Source: Mariniflexile sp. AS56 (GTDB lineage: Bacteria; Bacteroidota; Bacteroidia; Flavobacteriales; Flavobacteriaceae). Taken from it: a stretch of DNA of 64,000 nt. The position numbers and the translations under genes are program-made. Under the pieces are notes generated by a model. The model was given only the letters and a program-made list of their open reading frames with translations. It did not search any database and was not told the DNA's origin. Below are positions 45,673 to 53,412 of this stretch, piece after piece. The DNA lies in the NCBI RefSeq assembly GCF_030552475.1, contig NZ_JAUPED010000002.1, positions 360,863 through 424,862 on the forward strand, given 5' to 3'. The stretch's first letter is position 1, and every line of letters starts with the position of its first letter.

Positions 45673-46410
45673 TTATTCATTTACGGTTAAATTGACATTC
45701 ATTGAAACGACTTCATTATTTTCATTTGTTGTCAACGCTCTTATGGTTACAGGTATTGTAGTATTAATATCACCAGTATCTGTATGGAAAGTAATATTCA
45801 TTTTTCCGTCTTGGTCTGTTTTAGCATTATTAAGACCTGTAAATCTTCCAACCTCTATTTCTTCATCTAAAACAGTTTGAAACGCCTTAAAATTGGCAGG
45901 AGTTCCTACACTTACTAATCCGTTATTTCGCAATAAAAATGTACTTAAAGTTACAGATGATGGCTGAGTAACTACTACAGTAGATGGTTCAATGATAATA
46001 TTATCTGCAAAGGCCCTATTTGTTTCTATAGAAGCTTCTGCAAAGTAATTTGTGGAATTTGTAGAAACCTTTGCATTAAAAAACATTGGCTCTACTATAT
46101 TTGGAACTTTTAAAGTTATCGTGGCTACGCCATTTTCATCAATAGGACGAGACGCAGTCGCTCCTGCTATTCCAAGAAAATCTCCAGAAGATTTATTAAA
46201 TTCAATGGTTTGAATATTATCATTGGCATCAGCAGATATACTTGCTTTTAAAACAATCAATGATTCACCATTGGCTAAAACAGAAGCAATAGACTCGTTA
46301 TCATCATTCTGTATTTCTAAAGTTATGATGTTTCCATCAAAACTATCATCATCATTATTGCATGAAAAAATAACAAGTAGCATAAAAAGTATAAGAGTAT
46401 AATATTTCAT
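45673..46410 (-). CDS. Surface-type lipoprotein with Ig-like repeats
   Basis: A 245-residue lipoprotein: signal MKYYTLILFMLLVIFSC, lipid-modified Cys17 followed by NNDDD, matching the flavobacterial lipoprotein export signal that directs proteins to the cell surface. The rest has two bacterial Ig-like beta-sandwich units (IDENGVATITLKVPN and DQDGKMNITFHTDTGD as matching strands). No enzyme motif. It starts 7 bp after the 145-residue gene. Confidence 0.75.
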   Translation of the reverse strand: MKYYTLILFMLLVIFSCNNDDDSFDGNIITLEIQNDDNESIASVLANGESLIVLKASISADANDNIQTIEFNKSSGDFLGIAGATASRPIDENGVATITLKVPNIVEPMFFNAKVSTNSTNYFAEASIETNRAFADNIIIEPSTVVVTQPSSVTLSTFLLRNNGLVSVGTPANFKAFQTVLDEEIEVGRFTGLNNAKTDQDGKMNITFHTDTGDINTTIPVTIRALTTNENNEVVSMNVNLTVNE

Positions 46411-46417
46411 AGAAGTT

Positions 46418-46855
46418 TTATATAAAAGTTTGTAAATTTCTTAATGCTATTACTGGTTCCCACCAATATTTGCCTTTTTCACTGTTTTCGGGATATATAT
46501 CTCCATGTTTATCATCTTTTATGCTTACATCAATAACAATCGGTAGTTCTGGTGTAGAGTTTGAATCCTTAAATTTTATTTTATCACCAAACTCTTGAGA
46601 AAAGTTATTTGTTTTATTATTGAAAGAAATTTCTATTTTACTACTTCCATCTTGAAATATATAAATATTAGGATGTCTTAGTGCACACATTATTTTTCCA
46701 TTAACTGGACCTGAATGACTTGGATCCATTTTCACTAATATTCTTATCCTAATACTTTCGGATGATATTTTAGTGCCTGAAACTGAAGAATTAAACATTA
46801 ATATATTATTAACTGGACTGTACGATATGCGGTTGAATGTTAGGTTGGCTGACAT
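46418..46855 (-). CDS. Hypothetical small beta-rich protein of the envelope operon
   Basis: A 145-residue protein without signal peptide or membrane segment, beginning MSANLTFNRISYSPVNNIL. Alternating hydrophobic patterns (IRIRILVKMD, NIYIFQDG, SSKIEISF) suggest a beta-sandwich. No family recognised. It lies three bases after the 540-residue gene and seven before the lipoprotein, so translation is probably coupled. Confidence 0.7.
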   Translation of the reverse strand: MSANLTFNRISYSPVNNILMFNSSVSGTKISSESIRIRILVKMDPSHSGPVNGKIMCALRHPNIYIFQDGSSKIEISFNNKTNNFSQEFGDKIKFKDSNSTPELPIVIDVSIKDDKHGDIYPENSEKGKYWWEPVIALRNLQTFI

Positions 46856-46858
46856 AAT

Positions 46859-48481
46859 TTATTCTGTTGTGTTTAATATTTTTCCAACACTACCAAGAGC
46901 TTTTACTATATCTAAATCTACAGATAGTGATATTGTGGGTGAAACTTTAAATTTTTGAGTATCTATTAATGGATTTGAATTAATTTCATAATGCATTAAT
47001 GCACCAGTATTAATTCTAAACGTTCTATTTAATCGCCAACCAACTCCAGTAAGTAAGCTGTTTTTTCCAAATAACGGTTTAAAATTGTCTGGTTTATCTG
47101 TTATGAGCTGAGCAACTCCTATATAAGCACTAAATCTTTTAAAAAACTCATCCCAACCTTCTAAATCTGAGAATAGAGCTTCTCTATTTACTGGTTTAAA
47201 ATAAAAGTTTGTGCCCTCATAAATAAACATACTTTCTAAAGAAAAGGCATAAACTAAACCTAAATCTATGCCTATATATGCATTTTTATCTGCTGTTAAA
47301 TCCATATAAATAGCTTCTTCTATTGAAATGTTATCCATTATAAAAGTATCATTCAATATATTGGGTATAGTAGCAGATAGTTTATCTATTTGAGCTGATT
47401 TTAATTCAATTTTCATTAATTTTTCTAGCAGAATAGAAAAATCAGCTCTTATTTTCTTAATTTGAGTTATTTCAGATTCTGTAAGTATTGCATTTTTTTC
47501 ATCATTAGTTATATTTTTTGATACTATTTTATTTAAAAATGACTCCAATAATATGATAGAGTTTTTATCTAACTTACTCCCTGGAACAAGAGTTGTTCCA
47601 ACTATTTTATAATTTCTTTTAAGTACAGCTTTTAGATTATAATCAAAATCATCAAAGAAAAATGAGCCAAAATCTTGCATAGTTAGTGTTTCATTTCCAA
47701 CAGCAGATGCATTTACCTTTGAAGCTAGTATATTCGTTAATTTTTCTGATGGTTTAATATCTCCATTTACTATTGTAAAAATTTTACTAATAATACTTGC
47801 GTCTTCATCTATTGATTCAAATACTCGTTCTATAGTGTTTAAAACATTTGGCTCTAACCTTTGATTGATTTCTATTGATAAATCTCCCAATTTGTCAATT
47901 GTAGGATATAAATAAGACTCATATAATGGTAAATTAATATTAACTAAAGTTCCATCAGAATTATAAAAATCATCAGCTTTTGCATATTTCCTTATTATCT
48001 TTTTTAAATCAGCTTTAAATTCACTAACAGTAGTATTTGAGACATTTTTAGGGTTTGCAAACCTAGATTTCACTAGTTTGAAAGTTTCCGTTTTTAAATT
48101 TGTTTGCTCTGTATCGTCTAACTCTATTTTTTTAAAGGCAATGAAATTAAATTGATAGGGTACATTAGGATGTAGTGGTTTTATTGCCTCGGGAAATACA
48201 GCAACTCCAACCGATTTTTTAATTCTCAACGCAAATGAATCGCCATTAAAATAATGCCAAGATTTTTTATCATCAGGATTTATTTCATAATTAAAATGAA
48301 TAGAATCATATTCGGTTTTAAAACTTTCAAATTTAAACCTTTGATCGAATAGTAATACTGTAGCAGTTGCTTCAGTATTAATATCAATTTTTATTAGTGG
48401 TGTTTTTTTTGTTTGACTATTTATTATGTTTACACATAATAGTAATAGAGTCATTAATATGACAACTGTCTTTTGCTTCAT
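46859..48481 (-). CDS. Hypothetical exported, probably outer-membrane protein (first gene of envelope operon)
   Basis: A 540-residue protein with a signal peptide (1-22, ending INSQ). The N-terminal third contains a possible beta-sandwich (IDINTEATATVLLFDQRF); the centre (about 150-380) is helical. The C-terminal part (about 390-530) has amphipathic strands such as AYIGIDLGLVYAFSLESMF and LTGVGWRLNRTFRINTGAL that look like outer-membrane beta-strands. No family recognised. It leads a four-gene leftward unit and is preceded by an AT-rich upstream region and A repeat copy 3. Confidence 0.75.
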   Translation of the reverse strand: MKQKTVVILMTLLLLCVNIINSQTKKTPLIKIDINTEATATVLLFDQRFKFESFKTEYDSIHFNYEINPDDKKSWHYFNGDSFALRIKKSVGVAVFPEAIKPLHPNVPYQFNFIAFKKIELDDTEQTNLKTETFKLVKSRFANPKNVSNTTVSEFKADLKKIIRKYAKADDFYNSDGTLVNINLPLYESYLYPTIDKLGDLSIEINQRLEPNVLNTIERVFESIDEDASIISKIFTIVNGDIKPSEKLTNILASKVNASAVGNETLTMQDFGSFFFDDFDYNLKAVLKRNYKIVGTTLVPGSKLDKNSIILLESFLNKIVSKNITNDEKNAILTESEITQIKKIRADFSILLEKLMKIELKSAQIDKLSATIPNILNDTFIMDNISIEEAIYMDLTADKNAYIGIDLGLVYAFSLESMFIYEGTNFYFKPVNREALFSDLEGWDEFFKRFSAYIGVAQLITDKPDNFKPLFGKNSLLTGVGWRLNRTFRINTGALMHYEINSNPLIDTQKFKVSPTISLSVDLDIVKALGSVGKILNTTE

Positions 48482-49589
48482 AATTAATAAAAATATATTT
48501 AAAACTATTTATTAGTAATAATTCTATTGCTATTAAAAGAAACTTGGGAGATAGTTTTTTGCTATTAGGGAAGTAATTTCATTAAATATATAAAAAAATA
48601 TTTGCTTTTCAAATTATTCTTTCGATTAAAAAACCAATACCTATTTAATTCAAAGCAAGAAAATAATAAACTTATTACTATAATACTCATTCCACACACA
48701 TTTCACTTCACTCCTATCGTCGCTTCGTAAAAACAGTGTTTCATTAACATCGCAAAAGAAACTTTTAGGAATAAATTTTTTTTGAAAAACTGAAGAAGAA
48801 CCTTTCGCTTTTAACCAAAGCTCAGGTTACATAACGCAGAACATTATAGTACAAATGTATAGTGATTTTTGTATAGCCGTTTTTCAGGCTATTTACACAT
48901 AATTGTAGATATAGTGCCTTTAGGTCTATATCGTCAACAATTATGTTAAAAGAAATTACGGCTTTGAAACTTGTAGTTTATTTGATAGCTATAATTCAAT
49001 ATTATGTAAAATATCCCAGATACATACAATTTCATTAAAATAATTGGAACTTGGGTCATTAAACAAATAAGCGGTTTGCTTCGCAGCGTTTAAAAAACAT
49101 TTGTATCTATAATTAGCCGTTATGTAAAATTGCCGCCTACAAACGCGCTATTGCTTTGTAGAAATAAAATGCTCTGGCATTTTTTTCTACACACAATTGT
49201 CCAACGCTTGCAGACGCCAAAAAAAGCTAAGCTTTTAGGTTTGTTCAAAATTCACGTATTTGAGGATAATCCTGCAAGATTTTTTTCTGCGTGATTCTCG
49301 TGAGGTTGACGCAAAAGCTTAAAATTTTAGAAATAAAAATTTCTAAAATCATGACTGCATATAATTTTGGAAACAATTACGACTCGTTGCACTATATTTT
49401 AGTCTATTTAGTGTTAAGAAAATGTACAGTGTACATTTTTAGCTAAATACGATTTAAACCTCTTAGTTACTTGAGTGTTGTATCCAATTACAATCATCCA
49501 CAGGATAATTGCATTCGTATAGCCTAAAATATTACGCTCCACTCAACTATTGTTTTACCAAAATTTTATGAGGTCGATAATGCTAAATA
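48482..49589. other. Long non-coding region between the envelope operon and the pepD operon
   Basis: 1108 bases without a supported gene. From left to right it holds an AT-rich 200 bases (promoter side of the envelope operon), the full-length structured element (48688-49245), a perfect hairpin attttagaaa/tttctaaaat (49323-49348), and the near-perfect palindrome aaaatgtacagtgtacattt (49419-49439), then AT-rich sequence downstream of pepD. Confidence 0.8.
48688..49245. repeat. Structured non-coding element, most complete copy (A-spacer-L-R1-R2-T)
   Basis: Order of parts: A repeat (48688-48769), a spacer with cctttcgctttta, inverted half-site L (48825-48857), hairpin atagcc/ggctat (48873-48892), a 50-bp imperfect palindrome (48897-48946, acataattgt ... 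acaattatgt), half-site R1 (48980-49012), the 44-base block shared with copy 1 (49049-49092), half-site R2 (49098-49130), hairpin ctacaaa/tttgtag (49137-49161), and the T end (about 49190-49222). L and R2 are inverted copies of each other over about 30 bases. No protein is encoded. Confidence 0.8.
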
Positions 49590-51017
49590 TTATACTTTAT
49601 CCAAAATCATAACCAATAACTCCCAAAAAATCTGGGTTGAAGAAATTTGCAAACGTTCTTCTGGTGAATGAGCACCTCTAATATTTGGACCGAAAGAAAC
49701 CATTTCCATGTCAGGAAAAGTCCCAGATAGAATACCACATTCTAATCCGGCATGTATAGATTTTACTTGTGCTTCTTTATTGTGTATTGTTTTAAAACAA
49801 CTTTTAGCTGTAGTTAGCAAGTTACTATTGGGTTGGGGCTTCCAACCAGGGTAAGGTCCTACTTCGTTTACCGTAGCTGAATTATAAACATCTTTTATTT
49901 TTGCTACTAAAACATCTCTTTCTGTATCTACAGAACTACGTGTGTGACATGCTATATTATAATAACCTTCTTCTAAATTAATCTTCGCAACATTGTTAGA
50001 AGTTTGTACCAATTCTGACATACCCTTTGTAAATGAGTAAACGCCATGTGGAATTTCTTGTAAAGCTTTTAAAAACTTTGTTTGAGCATCTTTTTTAAGT
50101 ACACTATACTGTTTACTGACTTTGTTTAATGAAATAGATAATTCTTTGTCAGTTTTTGAAAATTCAACTCGTATTTGTTCTTGAATTTTGCCTATTTCTT
50201 CTACAATATTATAGTCTGATTTAACAGCAATTATCGCATTCCCATAACGAGGAATTACGTTGGTCAATGTTCCTGAATTAATTTTTGCTATTTGGGCTTC
50301 TAGTTTATTTAAAACAATTGCTAGAACCTTAATGGCATTGGCTCTGTTGAGATGAATATCCATTCCTGAATGTCCTCCTGTTAATCCGTCAATTTTTATT
50401 TCGAAAAAATTATAGTTTTCATCAAGGACTTCTGTAGGTAATGTTTCCTCAATTTCAACATCAACTCCTCCTGCACATCCAATTATAATTTCATCTTCTT
50501 CTTCAGTATCTAAATTCAGTAAAATACGTCCTGATAATTGATTTCTCTGAATGGCCTCTGCTCCTGTCATACCAACCTCTTCATCAATAGTAAACAAAGC
50601 TTCGATTTGAGGATGCTCAATAGAAACTGATGATAATACTGCCATAATTGCCGCTACTCCAATACCATTATCTGCGCCTAAAGTGGTTCCTTTTGCTTTT
50701 ATCCAATCTCCTTCAATATACATTTGAATACCTTGAGTTTTAAAATCAAAATCTGAATTCACCTCTTTTTGATGCACCATATCTAAATGCCCTTGTAACA
50801 CGACAGTAGGACTATTCTCTTTTCCAATAGATGCTGGTTTTTTGATAATAACATTACCGATTCTATCTGCAATAGTTTCTAGTCCTAAAGCATTTCCGAA
50901 GTCAACCATATATTCAATGATTTTTTCTTCTTTAGTTGATGCTCTTGGAATTTCGTTAATAGCATCAAAATGTTGCCAAATTGTATTTGGCTTTAAATCT
51001 TTAAATAATTCGGACAT
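49590..51017 (-). CDS. pepD: PepD, aminoacyl-histidine dipeptidase (M20C)
   Basis: A 475-residue zinc dipeptidase of the M20C family, acting on dipeptides such as carnosine. Metal and catalytic residues are in VLQGHLDMVHQKE (about 69-81), TLGADNGIGVAA, TIDEEVGMTGAEAI and AGLECGILS. The M20 dimerisation domain occupies about 200-390. Its ATG directly follows the permease stop, so it is the last gene of the uptake operon. Confidence 0.93.
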   Translation of the reverse strand: MSELFKDLKPNTIWQHFDAINEIPRASTKEEKIIEYMVDFGNALGLETIADRIGNVIIKKPASIGKENSPTVVLQGHLDMVHQKEVNSDFDFKTQGIQMYIEGDWIKAKGTTLGADNGIGVAAIMAVLSSVSIEHPQIEALFTIDEEVGMTGAEAIQRNQLSGRILLNLDTEEEDEIIIGCAGGVDVEIEETLPTEVLDENYNFFEIKIDGLTGGHSGMDIHLNRANAIKVLAIVLNKLEAQIAKINSGTLTNVIPRYGNAIIAVKSDYNIVEEIGKIQEQIRVEFSKTDKELSISLNKVSKQYSVLKKDAQTKFLKALQEIPHGVYSFTKGMSELVQTSNNVAKINLEEGYYNIACHTRSSVDTERDVLVAKIKDVYNSATVNEVGPYPGWKPQPNSNLLTTAKSCFKTIHNKEAQVKSIHAGLECGILSGTFPDMEMVSFGPNIRGAHSPEERLQISSTQIFWELLVMILDKV

Positions 51018-52289
51018 TTATTTGATAATTTTTTTAAGAATGATATAAAGCAGAAACCCAACGATAAACGAATCGAAGAATGATATGGAAGTTAGAGTTA
51101 TATAATCGTAGGCTCCTAAATAAGCAATGACACAAGCAACAACCCAACTTATAATCGCAGCAGCATCAAAATGAGGCAAACTGTCAAAATCTTTTAAATT
51201 GTAGTTTTGTTTTTTTATAAAAAAGAAATCGGCAATAAAAATAGCCGATACTGGTGGAATAAAAATACTAGATATGTTTAAAAAATCTATAAAATAAGTA
51301 GCAACTCCAAACAATGCTAGTATCGTTCCAAAAATACTCGCAGCGATACCTAATTTAAAATCTTTCGTTTTTGTAAAAACGGTAGCCAATGTTAACTGTG
51401 TAGAATATAAATTTGCAGTATTTGTGGTCCATGTAGAGAAAATAAGAATAAATAATGCAGGTATAGTTAAACTTAAACCAATCATTATTTTCATAATATC
51501 TATTTCTCCTGTAATTAAACTTGGTATTCCTCCAGCTAATAACACTAATGGAAACCCAATAGTTAAACCTAAAACAGCTATTAAACTATCCTTGTCAGTT
51601 CTTGCAAATCGTGAATAATCTGGCATTAAAACAGGCGTTAAGATTACCATACCTACCACTGCTGAAATTGCTTGTACAATAGTCATGCTATTGTCCCCAT
51701 CAATATTTAACAAACTACTTATGCTATTCTCACTTGTGGCTATATACAGCACATAGATGACGAAAATTATCATTAACGGTACAGCGATTGAAGAAAAGCG
51801 TTCTATAACCCTAAAACCATATATAGATGTTAGCGTCATTAATACACTACCAATAATAATTCCAGTTGATAAAGGAAAATTAACATCTAACAACTGTTTA
51901 AAAGCATCTGTTAATGCTTGTCCAAAAATTTCTACAGTAACAGCATACCAACCTAATAGTGTTATAGCAACTAAAATATTAATAATCTGCGTACCTTTTT
52001 TTCCGAAGGAAAAATGAAGCAACATATAGGTAGATAATCGTGTTCTATTTCCTATAATGGCTGTAATGCCACATAAAACACTTAAAATAATACAAACACC
52101 AAAAAAAACCCATGATGCATTTGATAGCCCAATCGCTTGGGTAACTTCAGAACCCACAAAAAAGACAGGAAGTGTAACACCAATGCCAACAATTATAGAA
52201 GCAATTTGAATGCCTTTTACTGTTTTATCTTCAGGAACTTTTGTTCTAGAATAGTCAACAGGTATTTTTGGTGGTTTTACCTTGCTCAT
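51018..52289 (-). CDS. NCS1-family permease (purine/cytosine type)
   Basis: A 423-residue transporter with about 12 membrane helices and a hydrophilic N-terminus (SKVKPPKIPVDYSRTKVPED). LGWYAVTVEIFGQAL, LMPDYSRFARTDKDSLIAVLG (about 225-245) and NTANLYSTQLTLATV are landmarks of the CodB/nucleobase-cation-symport-1 family. Cargo is likely a nucleobase, hydantoin or related small heterocycle. Two bases separate it from the M29/NicX-like gene and none from pepD. Confidence 0.85.
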   Translation of the reverse strand: MSKVKPPKIPVDYSRTKVPEDKTVKGIQIASIIVGIGVTLPVFFVGSEVTQAIGLSNASWVFFGVCIILSVLCGITAIIGNRTRLSTYMLLHFSFGKKGTQIINILVAITLLGWYAVTVEIFGQALTDAFKQLLDVNFPLSTGIIIGSVLMTLTSIYGFRVIERFSSIAVPLMIIFVIYVLYIATSENSISSLLNIDGDNSMTIVQAISAVVGMVILTPVLMPDYSRFARTDKDSLIAVLGLTIGFPLVLLAGGIPSLITGEIDIMKIMIGLSLTIPALFILIFSTWTTNTANLYSTQLTLATVFTKTKDFKLGIAASIFGTILALFGVATYFIDFLNISSIFIPPVSAIFIADFFFIKKQNYNLKDFDSLPHFDAAAIISWVVACVIAYLGAYDYITLTSISFFDSFIVGFLLYIILKKIIK

Positions 52290-52291
52290 TT

Positions 52292-53317
52292 CTATTTATT
52301 TATCAGTTTTTCTGCTGCATCTTTTATTTTATGATGTGAAAATACACCTTTTTCAATAACTTGAATGTCATCAAAATAAAAGTCTACCTTTTCTACTACA
52401 CCATCAAAATGCGAAGTTGCTGGCTGCCCTAAAGGTGGCATATCTATTGGACTTGTATGTCCAAAACCAAAATCTACGCCTCCCCAAATACGTTCATCTT
52501 CTACAATTTCATAACTTAATTCTCTAACGCCAGGATTGGCACCAATCATCATATGAGAAATTTTAAACATATTCTCTTCATTAAATTTTTCTACATAGTC
52601 TTTTAATAAATGTCCTTTGCTACCTTTAAAATCGGTAATCTTTCCATCTTTCATTGTAAATTCAACGGTAGAACTATCTGATAAATCAGCGTGCATTATC
52701 ATATCAAAAACTATGGTTCCATTCATTGTTCCCCATTTCGGAACGATGTTTAAATAACCTGGTGCAGTCATGAATTTTGGTTTAGAAAAATCGCCATCGT
52801 CCAAATCTAAAGGGAATTTTGGTTCAATTTCAAAAGAAACATTTGTGCCATTAACAGACGTAATGGTTACTTTTTTAGCGGCTGAAGCCATATCTTTTAA
52901 TCCATATAAAAGTGTAGCCATATCTGTAACTTCATAATCACAAAACACACGTTCTAAAGATGGAATTGTAGATTGTGTAATTGTTAAAAAACGTAATTTT
53001 TTGTTTACATTCATTACTGTTTCCCAGATATCTGAATATAATAAAAACGCATAATTAGTTTCTATCCAAACATCTACATTAGAAAGTGCAGCTGTTAATG
53101 CTTCTGCTGGCCAATCCATAATTCCTGCTTGACCATTGTCTCTGGCTTGTTTAAATTTTAATACTAACGGCTTTCCTCCTACATTAATAACTTCGGCAAA
53201 TAAGGCATCTACTAAACCAGGTTCAGAATTATTATCTTCTGTTATCGCTATTGTCTCTCCTTTTTTAATTTGAAACATATCTATAAGCCTTTTGGCTACT
53301 TTTTCTTTTTTATCCAT
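52292..53317 (-). CDS. M29 aminopeptidase / NicX-like metalloenzyme
   Basis: A 341-residue protein. MFQIKKGETIAITED and the Rossmann-like N-domain precede the C-terminal metal region: ISHMMIGANPGVRE (about 252-265), GGVDFGFGHTSPIDM, and the His-x-Asp in ATSHFDGVV (about 304-312). That layout is shared by the M29 aminopeptidase T group and the iron-dependent 2,5-dihydroxypyridine dioxygenase NicX group. Either a peptidase or a ring-opening dioxygenase is possible; the neighbours (NCS1 permease, dipeptidase) fit both. Confidence 0.7.
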   Translation of the reverse strand: MDKKEKVAKRLIDMFQIKKGETIAITEDNNSEPGLVDALFAEVINVGGKPLVLKFKQARDNGQAGIMDWPAEALTAALSNVDVWIETNYAFLLYSDIWETVMNVNKKLRFLTITQSTIPSLERVFCDYEVTDMATLLYGLKDMASAAKKVTITSVNGTNVSFEIEPKFPLDLDDGDFSKPKFMTAPGYLNIVPKWGTMNGTIVFDMIMHADLSDSSTVEFTMKDGKITDFKGSKGHLLKDYVEKFNEENMFKISHMMIGANPGVRELSYEIVEDERIWGGVDFGFGHTSPIDMPPLGQPATSHFDGVVEKVDFYFDDIQVIEKGVFSHHKIKDAAEKLINK

Positions 53318-53412
53318 CTTGATGTCTTTTACATTATTACAAGAAAAGGGAAGCTTTGTATATATTCCCTTTTAATTACTAATCAAATTATTAATAAAAA
53401 ATCAACACTTAC

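Noticed and set aside
41785..49245. Structured elements as true integron attC sites
   Set aside because: The outer core pattern RYYYAAC/GTTRRRY is not clearly present, gene blocks between copies are multi-gene and lie on either strand, and no integrase gene is in the window. I report them as an uncharacterised repeat family instead.
49390..49589. Another copy of the A repeat near attacgctccactc at 49532
   Set aside because: Only about 14 bases resemble the A core and the rest does not align, so chance similarity is as likely.
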